Source: Planctomycetaceae bacterium (GTDB taxonomy: Bacteria > Planctomycetota > Phycisphaerae > UBA1845 > UTPLA1). From it: a stretch of DNA of 64,000 nucleotides. Each line of letters opens with the position of its first letter. Position 1 is the stretch's first letter. The stretch is taken from assembly GCA_006969385.1 (NCBI GenBank), contig CP030884.1, positions 3,100,001 to 3,164,000 of the forward strand, read 5' to 3'. The translations under genes and the position numbers were made by a program. Under the pieces are notes generated by a model that was given only the letters and a program-made list of their open reading frames with translations, did no database searches and was not told the origin of the DNA. Shown piece after piece: positions 50,608 to 59,638 of the stretch.

Positions 50608-52410
50608 ATGCGGCTATTTATCGCGCTGAGTGTCGCTCTCGTGGCGATGGCTTCCGCGGTGCGGGCGGGCGATTTGTTGCAGGCCGTGCCGGCCAATTCG
50701 CTGGGCTTTTTCTACTCACCGAGCCTGACCCAACTGGAAGCCGGGCTCGGCAAACTGCGACAGCAGGCGTTTCCGGCGGCTGGCTGGCGCTTGGACGCGG
50801 CGGCACTGGAATCCGTCTTTGGGCTGGCCGCCGGCACCATCGACGCGGACCGCCCGGTGCTGGTGATGTTCGATGAGCCCGACGACCTGCGCAATCTGGT
50901 TCGCGCGGATGGCGTTACCTCGGAATCGACCCATTGGCCGGTAGTGGGGTTCTTTCCCCAGACGACCAAAAACTTCGTGGTCAGCGGCGACGGCGCGGCG
51001 AGTTACGGTTCGTACAACGGCCCCTTCGGTCGGTTGGGGGCGCTGACGTTTGGTGAAATGGCGTTTGTCACGTCGCCCGTAAAATCCCGTAGTTTACGCT
51101 ATGTCGGTCGCGCGTTGGATAAAGACGCCGCCCGTATGTCGCTTTCGACTAGCGCCAGAACGCGGCTCGAATCGAACCACCTCAGCTTTCACGTTTCCCT
51201 GACCGACCTGCGCAGCAATTACATGCAGCAGGTGAAGGCGATTGCGGCGTTGGTCAAACTGAACGCGGTGCAACAAGTCTCCGATCCCGACCGTTACGGT
51301 GAAGCCTTCGCCTTGGTGAACTGGATGGGCGACGGCGCAGTCGATGCCATCGAGCAAATGAATGGCCTAACCTTGTCGTTAATGTTAGGCGAAGACCGAA
51401 TCAGCCTCAGCCATCTGCACACGTTCGATGCCGGCGGGTGGATGGGCGATTACCTTGGCAACGTGCGTCGCGCCGCATTCGAACGCTTCGAGATTATCGC
51501 AGATCGGCCATTCTTGATGGCCGCTAGTATCGATTGGAACGTGCCGCCCGACCGTGCTTTCACCGCCAACCTAGTCAAGGTGGCGCTGAATGCTTCCGGC
51601 AAATCCAGCCGCAATCAAGGCGACGAACCGTATCTCTCCCTGCGCGATACAAAAGCAGTCTGCGAACGCATGATCGGCCAGGAATTCTGTGCGACGGTCA
51701 GCACCGATGGTGATGCTTCGATCCGCATTCTGGGTACGTCGGTCGTTCCGAACGCCGAAGATTTCTATCCGATTCACCGCCGTGTGCAGGAAGCCACCAA
51801 CCGATTGATGGCCAACGTGATTCCCGGCTCGAACGCATTTGACAAAGGCGAGGTCCAAACGCGTAACGGTCGTCAGGTTTACACGGTGGCGTTTACGGGC
51901 CCGGAAATTCCCGAAGAGGTGCGTCGTAACGTCGAAGTCGTGTACGGCAAAGATGCGATGTACCAGGAGTTTTGTCTGCCGCCGAATCACGTGGTGTATT
52001 CCGTGGCACCCCTGGATGTGGGGTTTGCCGGATTGGCCCAGCCGGGAGCGGCGTGCTTGAAGGACAGCGCCGCTGTGCGACAAGCCATCGCCCGCATGCC
52101 AAAGCAAGCCAACGTGATCGCTTTGGTTGATGTGAGCCGCTTTGCCGATGCGATTCCGCGCTTCGTGCGCGCCAGTCAAACCGCCACGCTGGAAGGGTCG
52201 AAACTCCTCGACCTACCGCCGGTCGGCACGGCGGGCAACGACGAGTTCGGGCCGTTGTTGTGTTGGTCGGCAACCGCCGAAGCTCAAACGCTCGCGGGTG
52301 AGTTTGTGATTTCGCACGACGATCTGCGCCAATCGACGCAGATTGCCATGAATATTGGCACGGCGCTAACCCAAATCAAACCGGCGGCTCCATCGCAGGC
52401 GCAGCCTTAA
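50608..52410 (+). CDS. Secreted protein of unknown function (paralogue of the next gene)
   Basis: A 600-residue exported protein (signal LFIALSVALVAMASAVRA). The N-terminal part reads DLLQAVPANSLGFFYSPSL, a run of helix, then IDADRPVLVMF. The next gene has the same order (DVAKMLPKDCWAFVAVRSI...LDLDRPIVVVAL), so the two look paralogous. The layout resembles DUF3352-type exported proteins. It has no membrane helix after the signal. ATG at 50608 begins the signal peptide. Function is unknown. Confidence 0.65.
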   Translation: MRLFIALSVALVAMASAVRAGDLLQAVPANSLGFFYSPSLTQLEAGLGKLRQQAFPAAGWRLDAAALESVFGLAAGTIDADRPVLVMFDEPDDLRNLVRADGVTSESTHWPVVGFFPQTTKNFVVSGDGAASYGSYNGPFGRLGALTFGEMAFVTSPVKSRSLRYVGRALDKDAARMSLSTSARTRLESNHLSFHVSLTDLRSNYMQQVKAIAALVKLNAVQQVSDPDRYGEAFALVNWMGDGAVDAIEQMNGLTLSLMLGEDRISLSHLHTFDAGGWMGDYLGNVRRAAFERFEIIADRPFLMAASIDWNVPPDRAFTANLVKVALNASGKSSRNQGDEPYLSLRDTKAVCERMIGQEFCATVSTDGDASIRILGTSVVPNAEDFYPIHRRVQEATNRLMANVIPGSNAFDKGEVQTRNGRQVYTVAFTGPEIPEEVRRNVEVVYGKDAMYQEFCLPPNHVVYSVAPLDVGFAGLAQPGAACLKDSAAVRQAIARMPKQANVIALVDVSRFADAIPRFVRASQTATLEGSKLLDLPPVGTAGNDEFGPLLCWSATAEAQTLAGEFVISHDDLRQSTQIAMNIGTALTQIKPAAPSQAQP

Positions 52411-52586
52411 TCGATCGCTTAATCTCTGTGTGCTTCCTTGACGCAAGCGCGGCGGGGACCCAATATCCCATGTTCGCAAGGGTGGACGGGCAATCGACGA
52501 TTATCGTGCGACCGACGCCACGAGTTCGTTATTCACAACGGGACGACACCTTAGGTTTACTCGACATGAGAAGGAGACTCAAAACG

Positions 52587-54398
52587 ATGACAGTTTTTAA
52601 ACGTGCCCTGATGTCGCTATTGGGCCTGGCGATGCTGACGACAGGCAGCAGCGCCTTCGCCGCCAACAATGCCGACGTCGCGAAGATGTTGCCCAAGGAT
52701 TGTTGGGCGTTCGTCGCTGTTCGCTCGATCAATGCGATTCAGGAACGGGCGAACTTGCTCACGGAACTGGACCTGGGCGTTGGGCCGCTGCCGCCGATCG
52801 CGCCGATGGCACAGGCGCAGTCGGGCTTGGGCGAAACCCTCGATTTGGATCGCCCGATCGTGGTCGTCGCGCTGGATGTGAAGCAGTTCGGCAAGGCCGG
52901 CGAAGACATGCCGGAGGACCCGACCAACGCGCTGTTGGCCTTTATTCCGGCGACGGATAGCGCCGCCATGATCGGCAAAGTGGCCGGCGAAGAAGGCGAT
53001 GGCCCGGTGCGCAAGGTCATGATGATGGGCCAGCAGCTATTCGCCGCGCCGATGAATGACTACGTGGTCTTCGGCCGCAGCGAAAAGTCGGTCAAAGCGG
53101 GCGTGATGAAGAGCAACACCGGTCTCGAACTGAACAAGGCCCAAGTAGACTGTCTCAACGCGTGCGATGTTTACTTTAGCGCCGCCGTGAACAAGGGTTT
53201 CAAGGCCTATCAGCAAGAAGCGATGGGCATGTTGCAGATGGTGATGGCCGCCAGCGATCCGTCCGGCGAAAGCGCCAAGGCACTCGAAAAGCAACTCAAC
53301 GAATTGGCTTATATCGACGTCGGTATCGCGCTGAGCAACGACGGTTTCTCGATGCATTCGGTCATCGTGCCGCAGAAGGAAACGGATCTCGAAAAGCTCT
53401 TCGGCGACATGAAGAACGTCGATAAGTCGCTGCTCTCGGCATTGCCGAAAGAGACGTACCTCTTCGCGGCCAGCGGCACCACGCCGTATAGCGTGCATCA
53501 GGAAAAGTTCGGCAACCAAAACATGGTGTCGCAGTTCTTCAAGCAAATGCAAGCCGCCGGCGGCACCGTCGAAACCAACGAAGCGGCCGTTAAGGCATTG
53601 GACGCCGAAGTGCAGAAGCTGCAACGCTCGGTCGACGCCTTCGCGATGAACATGGCGGCGTTGGATGGCGGCGATGGCGGTTATCTCGGCGCCAGCATGA
53701 TTTTGGAAAGCCGCGAGCCCAAGGCATGCCTCGATAGCATGCGTGCCATTTACACGAACATCTGGAAGCTATCGGATGAGGAAGACCTGAAAAAAGCCAA
53801 GTCGATGTTGGTGCACAAGCCCGACGCCGAAACCATCGAAGGTGGCAAGGTCGATACCATCATGCTGAAGATGGAAGAGTTTGCGACCGAAACCGACATG
53901 TCTGAAGAAGACAAGAAGATGTTTAAGAAGCTGCTCGGCAGCGAAGTAACCATTCGCTTCGGTGTCGTCGGCGATAATCATCTGCTCGTCACGTTCGGCG
54001 GCGGTGAAAGTCGCTACGCCAACACGGCCAAGGTCATCAAGTCGGGCGGTGCCAATCTGCTCGGCGATCCGGGCATTACGTCGTCGATGAGCAAGATGCC
54101 GTCGCCGCGTTCGATGGAAGGCTTCATTTCGGTCGAGAACATCCTGCGCATCGCCAAGACGATTTCGACGGCCATGGGCGAGCCGGACAACATCCCCTTC
54201 GAGATTCCGGATATCAACGCGCCGATCGGTATGGATTCTTCGATGGTCGATAACGCGTTCCGCTTCGATCTGATCGTGCCCATGAAGCTCGTCAGGAGCA
54301 TCAAGCAAGCGATCGACGAACAGGCCAAGCGCGAAATGGAAGCGTTCGATGAGGAAGAAGAAGACATCGACGAGCCGGTACCAGTCGAAGAAGAGTAA
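52587..54398 (+). CDS. Secreted protein with acidic tail (paralogue of the previous gene)
   Basis: A 603-residue exported protein (signal ALMSLLGLAMLTTGSSAFA). It shares the N-terminal plan of the upstream protein and is rich in methionine and helix-forming residues. It ends in a very acidic tail (EAFDEEEEDIDEPVPVEEE). ATG at 52587 has AAGGAG ten bases before it; ATG at 52566 is less likely. A bidirectional terminator follows. The codon choice is very regular and the ribosome site good, suggesting strong expression. No function can be assigned. Confidence 0.7.
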   Translation: MTVFKRALMSLLGLAMLTTGSSAFAANNADVAKMLPKDCWAFVAVRSINAIQERANLLTELDLGVGPLPPIAPMAQAQSGLGETLDLDRPIVVVALDVKQFGKAGEDMPEDPTNALLAFIPATDSAAMIGKVAGEEGDGPVRKVMMMGQQLFAAPMNDYVVFGRSEKSVKAGVMKSNTGLELNKAQVDCLNACDVYFSAAVNKGFKAYQQEAMGMLQMVMAASDPSGESAKALEKQLNELAYIDVGIALSNDGFSMHSVIVPQKETDLEKLFGDMKNVDKSLLSALPKETYLFAASGTTPYSVHQEKFGNQNMVSQFFKQMQAAGGTVETNEAAVKALDAEVQKLQRSVDAFAMNMAALDGGDGGYLGASMILESREPKACLDSMRAIYTNIWKLSDEEDLKKAKSMLVHKPDAETIEGGKVDTIMLKMEEFATETDMSEEDKKMFKKLLGSEVTIRFGVVGDNHLLVTFGGGESRYANTAKVIKSGGANLLGDPGITSSMSKMPSPRSMEGFISVENILRIAKTISTAMGEPDNIPFEIPDINAPIGMDSSMVDNAFRFDLIVPMKLVRSIKQAIDEQAKREMEAFDEEEEDIDEPVPVEEE

Positions 54399-54431
54399 TC
54401 GCTTAGCGAACTCCTCTTGAAAAAAAAGAAT

Positions 54432-54475
54432 ACCGGCGTCGGTGGAGCAGCAACGCTTACCGACGCCGGTTTTTT
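54432..54475. terminator. Bidirectional terminator
   Basis: ACCGGCGTCGGT (54432-54443) pairs with ACCGACGCCGGT (54459-54470). Six T follow on the plus strand, and a run of A/T-rich bases on the other side gives T-rich sequence on the minus strand. It serves the convergent genes ending at 54398 and 54498. Confidence 0.92.
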
Positions 54476-54497
54476 AATTTGCCTATCGAACCCGTCG

Positions 54498-55817
54498 CTA
54501 TGACATCGGCTTGGCGCGCAAATCGTACGCCGCGATGTCCTTGCGATCGCGCATATAGAGGATGCCGTCGATCAGCGTGGGAGCCGTCCAGGTGCGACCT
54601 TCGCTGACTTTGGTCGTGCTGATGGTTTCGAGCCCGTCGCTGTTGGGCTTGGCCAGCGATAGGTTGCCGTTTTCATCGAGCACGATCAGGTGGTCGTTAA
54701 CGGCGAGGCATTTGATCTTCGGCATGTCGCGCTCGCGCCAAACGATTTCACCCGTCTTGATATCGAATGCCACCATAAAGGGCTTGCGACCGCCACCGGG
54801 GCCGTACATGCGGTCGCCGATGCGCACGGCGTTGTTCAGACCGCCGCCCAGCTTCTTGTTTTGCCAGACGTCTTCGTATTTGATCTTGTCGCCTTTGCGC
54901 TTGAGCTTGATGACTTTGCCACCGAGTTCGTCGCCGCCCGTTACGATGAAAATGCAATCGTCCGGCAAAACGACCGGCGTGTTGATGGCCGTGCCGAATT
55001 GATTCTTGTATTCAAAGCGCCAATGCACTTTGCCATCATTCGGCGACATGCCAAGTACTTCATCGCCGCAGAATACGACGAGATGATCGAGACCGTCGAC
55101 GGTGACGAGCGTCGGCGATGAGTAGGTGATCTCGTTATCGCCGGTCTGCCAGCGCACCTCGCCGGTTTTCTGATCGAGCGCGACGACGGCGTGGCCTTTG
55201 GTCCCGGCCAAGGCAATCACGGTGTCTTTATAAGCAATCGGGCTGGAGGCATAACCGAAGTAAACGAACGAACCCCAGCCGTCGTTGTAAAGGTCTTTTT
55301 TCCACAGCAACTTGCCGGTTTTTGCGTCGAGGCAGTGCATCTTGTTGGTAAAGCCGATGGTGTAGAGCCGGCCATCGACGAGCAGGGGCGAAGCCGCCGG
55401 GCCTTCGCCGAACTCGGTCGACTGCTTCTGCTCTTTCATCTTGGGCTTGCCGTTTTCGTCCTTGTTTTCGTCGTCTTCGACCATCTTGGTAAGAAACGGC
55501 GCATCGTAGGCGTATTCCCATTCGGTTTTGCCCGTTAGCGCGTTGAGGGCGATGACGATTTCTTTGCCGTCGGTGCTGCGATACATGGTGTAGATGGTTT
55601 GACCGTCGCCGACGATGGTGGAATAACCATCACCGAGCGAGCGCTGCCAAATTTTGGGCGGACCGGCCTCGGGCCATTTTTTGAGAAGCGGTTTGGTGTT
55701 CGTCAACGCAAAGTTGCGCTCGGGCCCACCCCATTGCGGCCAAACATCGGCGGCGAATAGGTGGGGCGTGACGAGGCCGGCCAACAAGGCGGCGGCGAGT
55801 AGGTGACGAATGCGCAT
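54498..55817 (-). CDS. Secreted PQQ-type beta-propeller protein
   Basis: A 439-residue exported protein (signal HLLAAALLAGLVTPHLFA). It begins VWPQWGGPERNFALT, the usual planctomycete PQQ-propeller start. Blades include IVIALNALTGKTEWEYAYD, MHCLDAKTGKLLWKKDLY, VVALDQKTGEVRWQTGD, LGMSPNDGKVHWRFEY and MVAFDIKTGEIVWRERD. A lysine-glutamate-rich insert (EDDENKDENGKPKMKEQKQ) interrupts one blade. It has no dockerin or sorting tail. AAAGGAG precedes ATG 55817. Relatives include BamB-like scaffolds and dehydrogenase-like proteins; no enzyme residues are evident. Confidence 0.87.
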   Translation of the reverse strand: MRIRHLLAAALLAGLVTPHLFAADVWPQWGGPERNFALTNTKPLLKKWPEAGPPKIWQRSLGDGYSTIVGDGQTIYTMYRSTDGKEIVIALNALTGKTEWEYAYDAPFLTKMVEDDENKDENGKPKMKEQKQSTEFGEGPAASPLLVDGRLYTIGFTNKMHCLDAKTGKLLWKKDLYNDGWGSFVYFGYASSPIAYKDTVIALAGTKGHAVVALDQKTGEVRWQTGDNEITYSSPTLVTVDGLDHLVVFCGDEVLGMSPNDGKVHWRFEYKNQFGTAINTPVVLPDDCIFIVTGGDELGGKVIKLKRKGDKIKYEDVWQNKKLGGGLNNAVRIGDRMYGPGGGRKPFMVAFDIKTGEIVWRERDMPKIKCLAVNDHLIVLDENGNLSLAKPNSDGLETISTTKVSEGRTWTAPTLIDGILYMRDRKDIAAYDLRAKPMS

Positions 55818-55977
55818 GATGATGCTCCTTTATTCGAAGAGTAGATTTCGTTTTTTTGGCATTCGAAGGCGAGCGACATGCCCGCAGGATGTATGGAAAT
55901 CCTAGGGGATTGGGGTGGGATTGTCAGGTTTTGGGGTTGTAACGGGGATTTAAGTGAAAGGAAGCGTGTAAGGGTCT

Positions 55978-56114
55978 GGTAGGTCAGGTGACAACCTGAC
56001 AACGGGCGCAGAGGTGGCGAGGGAATCATCAAAACGGATGGGCCGTAACGCGGCGTGGCACGAACGCATGGTGTGTTCGACATCGCCGGTGGCAGAGGCA
56101 GGTTTTCACCTGCG
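55978..56114. repeat. Composite repeat unit, copy 1 (family C)
   Basis: aggtcaggtgacaacctgac (about 55980-56000) is followed by gggcgcagaggtggcg, gatgggccgtaacgcgg and then gacatcgccggtggcagaggcaggttttcacctgcgctacgg, ending near 56120. The same ordered set recurs at 56820 and 57840-58070. Confidence 0.7.
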
Positions 56115-56759
56115 CTACGGTGCGTTGCCGCATTCGGGGCATGCTTTGCTTTCAATTTGGCGCGTGTCGTATCCGCAATGTACGCACAGGCCCTTGGCCT
56201 TTCGCGCCGCAAACGTCAAATATCTTTTGATAGTCAGGTATGCAAGAACGAAGGCCGCAAACACCGCCCCGTTTAGCAGCAGCGCGAGATACCCGATGCG
56301 CCGTGTACCTTCCGTTGAATAAACAAAATAGAACGGAGTCGAATCGAAGGCGTTGGTATCGGCCGTGCGAATAAAGACTTCTGAAAATGGCAGCCGGGTT
56401 CGCATGGGCCAACCGGTAAAGGACCCATTGGGACTTTGGAATGGGATCAGATGAACGCTGACGATTGGTTTGTTCTTCAGTTCCGGATTGTTTGCGATCT
56501 GCTTGCTTGCGTACCGCGCGACGGATTCTAAGTAGCGTTTGGATGCCGGATCATCGAGCAGCCCTTGGGCGTCGGCCTCGAACTCGGGTTCGTACGGCGG
56601 GATGCCGACCAAGCCGTTGATGAAAACGGTGTATCCGACGCAAGCTATCTCGGGATAGACCTTGGCTCGGGTTACGAACAAGTGCGTTGCGACGGAAAGC
56701 GCGAGGCCGATACCTAGGGAGGCGATGATGGCGTATCTATCCGGCAGCCAAGCGATCAT
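56115..56759 (-). CDS. Membrane protein with C-terminal zinc ribbon
   Basis: A 214-residue protein. An N-terminal helix (YAIIASLGIGLALSVATHLFV), an outer domain of about 110 residues, a second helix (IGYLALLLNGAVFAAFVLAYL) and a cytoplasmic zinc ribbon, CVHCGYDTRQIESKACPECG, complete it. Third member of the zinc-ribbon group in this window, and again bounded by repeats on both sides (family C units at 55980 and 56820). AAGGTGG lies before ATG 56759. Function is unknown. Confidence 0.72.
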   Translation of the reverse strand: MIAWLPDRYAIIASLGIGLALSVATHLFVTRAKVYPEIACVGYTVFINGLVGIPPYEPEFEADAQGLLDDPASKRYLESVARYASKQIANNPELKNKPIVSVHLIPFQSPNGSFTGWPMRTRLPFSEVFIRTADTNAFDSTPFYFVYSTEGTRRIGYLALLLNGAVFAAFVLAYLTIKRYLTFAARKAKGLCVHCGYDTRQIESKACPECGNAP

Positions 56760-56819
56760 TCATCCACCTTATCGAAAGACCATCGTAACTGTGTGGGCCT
56801 ATTTAAATCAAGCCGGCGG

Positions 56820-57000
56820 TAGGTCAGGTGATAACCTGACGATGAGCGCAGGGTTGGCGTTAGATCGAGCAAGAACTGATGGGCCGTAAGGCGATGCGGC
56901 GGGAATGCTTTTCGTTTTCGATATCGCCGGTGGCAGAGGCAGGTTTTCACCTGCCCTACGGCTACGGTGTTTGTGAGGGCCGCCTGCAAGGCTACGAGTT
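56820..57000. repeat. Composite repeat unit, copy 2 (family C)
   Basis: aggtcaggtgataacctgac at 56821-56840 is followed by the same ordered blocks as copy 1 (gagcgcagggttggcg, gatgggccgtaaggcg, gatatcgccggtggcagaggcagg, ttttcacctgccctacgg). It fills most of the gap 56760-57070, which holds no gene. Confidence 0.7.
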
Positions 57001-57070
57001 GGCGCTATGAAGGTGTAATGATAACCGGTTGCAGAACAGGCGAATCAACAACAAATAAGTCGCAACGATA

Positions 57071-57616
57071 CTACCCCAACCGTTCCCGCAAAATCCCCTT
57101 TAACGTCTTCGCGCGGTAGGCGAAAATCCGCTTCACATCGCGCGCGACGAAAAACGTGTTGACCAGCACCCCGCCGAGGGGTTTGTAAATGACTTCGTCT
57201 TCCATCAGCGTGCCGCTGTTCATTTCGGTGAAGCGATGTTCGTGATGCCAAAGGCGGTAGGGGCCCTTGATTTGGGTGTCGACGAATTTGTGGGGCGGGT
57301 CCCAATCGAGGATTTCAGTGCGCCAACGAATCGGGATGCCGCGCAGCCGCAGCTTGTATTCGATGAGCGCCCCGCTGTGCATGTCGATGGGCTTGGGCGT
57401 TAGCACCACAAAGTTCAGCCACGGCGGCGTGATGTCTTGCAGATTGTGGGCGTCGCTAAAGAACGAGAACACGTCTTCGATGTCGTACGGCAAGAACGTG
57501 CGGGCGTAGAGCCGAGAGCCACCGCGCGGGCCGGGGTTTTTGCCAATCGTAAGGGAGTCTTCCATTTGGGCGGTGATGGCCGATCGGTTGGTCGGTCTTG
57601 TCGCGGTGGCAATCAT
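57071..57616 (-). CDS. SRPBCC-fold ligand-binding protein
   Basis: A 181-residue protein of the SRPBCC superfamily, in the group often fused to or found with SDR epimerases. Motifs are YARTFLPYDIEDVFSFFSDAHNLQDITPPWLNF, MHSGALIEYKLRLRGIPIRWRTEI, GPYRLWHHEHRF and MEDEVIYKPLGG. It has an unrelated N-terminal extension of about 35 residues. The ligand is unknown. Repeats lie on both sides. Confidence 0.82.
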   Translation of the reverse strand: MIATATRPTNRSAITAQMEDSLTIGKNPGPRGGSRLYARTFLPYDIEDVFSFFSDAHNLQDITPPWLNFVVLTPKPIDMHSGALIEYKLRLRGIPIRWRTEILDWDPPHKFVDTQIKGPYRLWHHEHRFTEMNSGTLMEDEVIYKPLGGVLVNTFFVARDVKRIFAYRAKTLKGILRERLG

Positions 57617-58162
57617 CGTGAGTTCCTTGACATCAGGGACATATTCAAAGGGATGGTAGCCGCGGTCTTCAGATTCGCGTTCGCAAGAATTGAATTTGTT
57701 CCCATATTTAGCCCGATGGCCAATGGCCTAGGGCTAATCTGTTCGACGAGCAACGTTTGTTTTTAAAATCTAACGTCCACGAAGAATGCCCCAGGCCAAT
57801 GGCCACGGCGCTAAGTGTCGCGATAAAGCGATGCGAGTGGTAGGTCAGGTGATAACCTGACAGCGAGCGCAGGGGTGACGATAGGACAAACAGAAGAGAT
57901 GGGCCGTACGGCGATGTGGCGCGAGTGCGGTTGGTCAGGTGAGAACCTGACGTCGGGCGCAGGGGCGGCGTTATGAAACGAAAAAGACGGGCCGCATGGC
58001 GATGAGGCGCGAGCGCTCTGGATGTTTAACACCGCTGGTGGCAGAGGCAGGTTTTCACCTTCCCTACGACGGGTTGCAACGAAATCGGCGCGCGTCGCCG
58101 ATTTCTTGACGGCTCTGCTACAATCTCTGCGTTCAGACTTTTCATTATCAGGAGTTATCAAC
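57617..58162. repeat. Repeat-rich interval (families D and C)
   Basis: Family D hairpins lie at about 57709-57737 (agcccgatggccaatggcctagggct) and 57786-57815. Two family C palindromes (taggtcaggtgataacctga and ttggtcaggtgagaacctga) lie at 57841-57861 and 57931-57951. A final block, ggtggcagaggcaggttttcacct, lies near 58036-58060. No gene is present apart from the ribosome site of the next gene. Confidence 0.7.
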
Positions 58163-59437
58163 ATGCGACCTTGCGTCCGAGTTCTGTCGGCTGCGGCTAC
58201 TACGCTTGTCATTTCACTTCCCACGACGGCGTTCGCGGCTGATGCGTTGATGCCGACCGACTGGCCGCAATGGCGCGGTCCGGGGCGGGATTGTCGCGTG
58301 CCCGAATCGCCCAAGTGGCCCGACGATCTCGATGGGCTGGAGCAAGCGTGGCGTATTGACATGGCGGGGCCTAGCTATTCGGGGCCGATCGTTGCGGGCA
58401 ATCGTGTGTTCGTGACGGAGACGGTGGACAAGAAGAAAGAAATCGTTCGCGCGCTCGATCGCAAGACGGGCAAAGAGTTATGGCAGGTGGAGTGGCTCGG
58501 CTCAATGACGGTGCCATTCTTCGCGGCGCGCAACGGCAGTTGGATTCGTTCGACGCCGGCAACAGATGGCAAGTCGCTCTTCGTAGCGGGCATACAAGAT
58601 GTGTTGGTGTGTTTGGATGTAACCAACGGCAGCGAACGCTGGCGGGTGGATTTCAAGGAGCGCTACGGCACCAGCAATCCGGACTTCGGCTGCGTCTGCT
58701 CACCGATGGTGCGCGGTGATTTTGTTTACATGCAAGCGGGCGGCTCATTTGTGAAGTTGAACAAGAACGATGGCTCGACGGTATGGCGCACACTCAATGA
58801 TGGTGGTGGCATGTATGGCAGCGCGTTTTCGTCGCCGATCTTCGATGAGATCGTCGGTAAGCCGCAAGTGATCGTGCAAACGCGCGAGAAGCTGGCTGGT
58901 GTCGATGATGCGGATGGAAAAGTGCTCTGGGAACAGAAGGTGCCGGCGTTTCGCGGCATGAACATCCTCACGCCCACAGTCTTTAACGACGGCATCTTCA
59001 CCAGCACGCATCGTAACGCGAGCTATTTCTATCAGGTGAAGAAGGATAGCGGCAAGGGTTTTAACGTCGAAGAAACCTGGTCGGATAAGGCCAAAGGCTA
59101 CATGTCGTCGCCGGTGGTGGTGGGGAATTACGCGTATCTGCACCTCGGGAACGGTCGTATCTCGTGTTTCGATCTGCGCAGCGGCGAAGAACAATGGCGC
59201 ACCAAGAAGTTCGGCGATTACATGAGCATGGCGGTTCAACGCGATAAAATTCTCGGCCTCGACATGCGCGGCGGCTTGGTCTTGTTCAAGGCGAATCCGA
59301 CGGAATTCGAGTTGCTCGATAAGAAAAAGGTCTCCGACGAAGAATGCTGGTCGCATATCGCCGTTAGCGGTAACGATACTTTCGTGCGCGAACTCAATGC
59401 CATCTCGGCATGGCGCTGGAACGCGAAGGGCGAATAA
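58163..59437 (+). CDS. Secreted PQQ-type beta-propeller protein
   Basis: A 424-residue exported protein (signal VLSAAATTLVISLPTTAFA). It begins DWPQWRGPGRDCRVPESPKWPDDL, then blades such as IVRALDRKTGKELWQVEWL, VLVCLDVTNGSERWRVDF, FVKLNKNDGSTVWRTLND and ISCFDLRSGEEQWRTKKF. It has no sorting tail. CAGGAG lies upstream of ATG 58163. It is the third PQQ propeller in the window, but is not closely similar to the other two. Confidence 0.87.
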   Translation: MRPCVRVLSAAATTLVISLPTTAFAADALMPTDWPQWRGPGRDCRVPESPKWPDDLDGLEQAWRIDMAGPSYSGPIVAGNRVFVTETVDKKKEIVRALDRKTGKELWQVEWLGSMTVPFFAARNGSWIRSTPATDGKSLFVAGIQDVLVCLDVTNGSERWRVDFKERYGTSNPDFGCVCSPMVRGDFVYMQAGGSFVKLNKNDGSTVWRTLNDGGGMYGSAFSSPIFDEIVGKPQVIVQTREKLAGVDDADGKVLWEQKVPAFRGMNILTPTVFNDGIFTSTHRNASYFYQVKKDSGKGFNVEETWSDKAKGYMSSPVVVGNYAYLHLGNGRISCFDLRSGEEQWRTKKFGDYMSMAVQRDKILGLDMRGGLVLFKANPTEFELLDKKKVSDEECWSHIAVSGNDTFVRELNAISAWRWNAKGE

Positions 59438-59479
59438 GCGAAAGGACGCGAGCTTAGCAATCCAATCTACGACGACAAC

Positions 59480-59600
59480 ATTTAGCCCCCGGCCATTGGC
59501 CGGGGGCTATTTTGTTGGTAGAGGCAAGCTTGTTATCTAAATACGTCGCCCACGAAAAAAGCCCCCGGCCATTGGCCGTGGGGCTAAGTGTAATATTACT
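59480..59600. repeat. Two family D hairpins
   Basis: agcccccggccattggccgggggct at about 59483-59508 and gcccccggccattggccgtggggc at about 59570-59593. They lie between convergent genes (58163-59437 and ahcY) and may help end both transcripts. Confidence 0.7.
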
Positions 59601-59638
59601 TCCGTTCGTATCGCGATTTAAACCGCTAGCACACCAGC

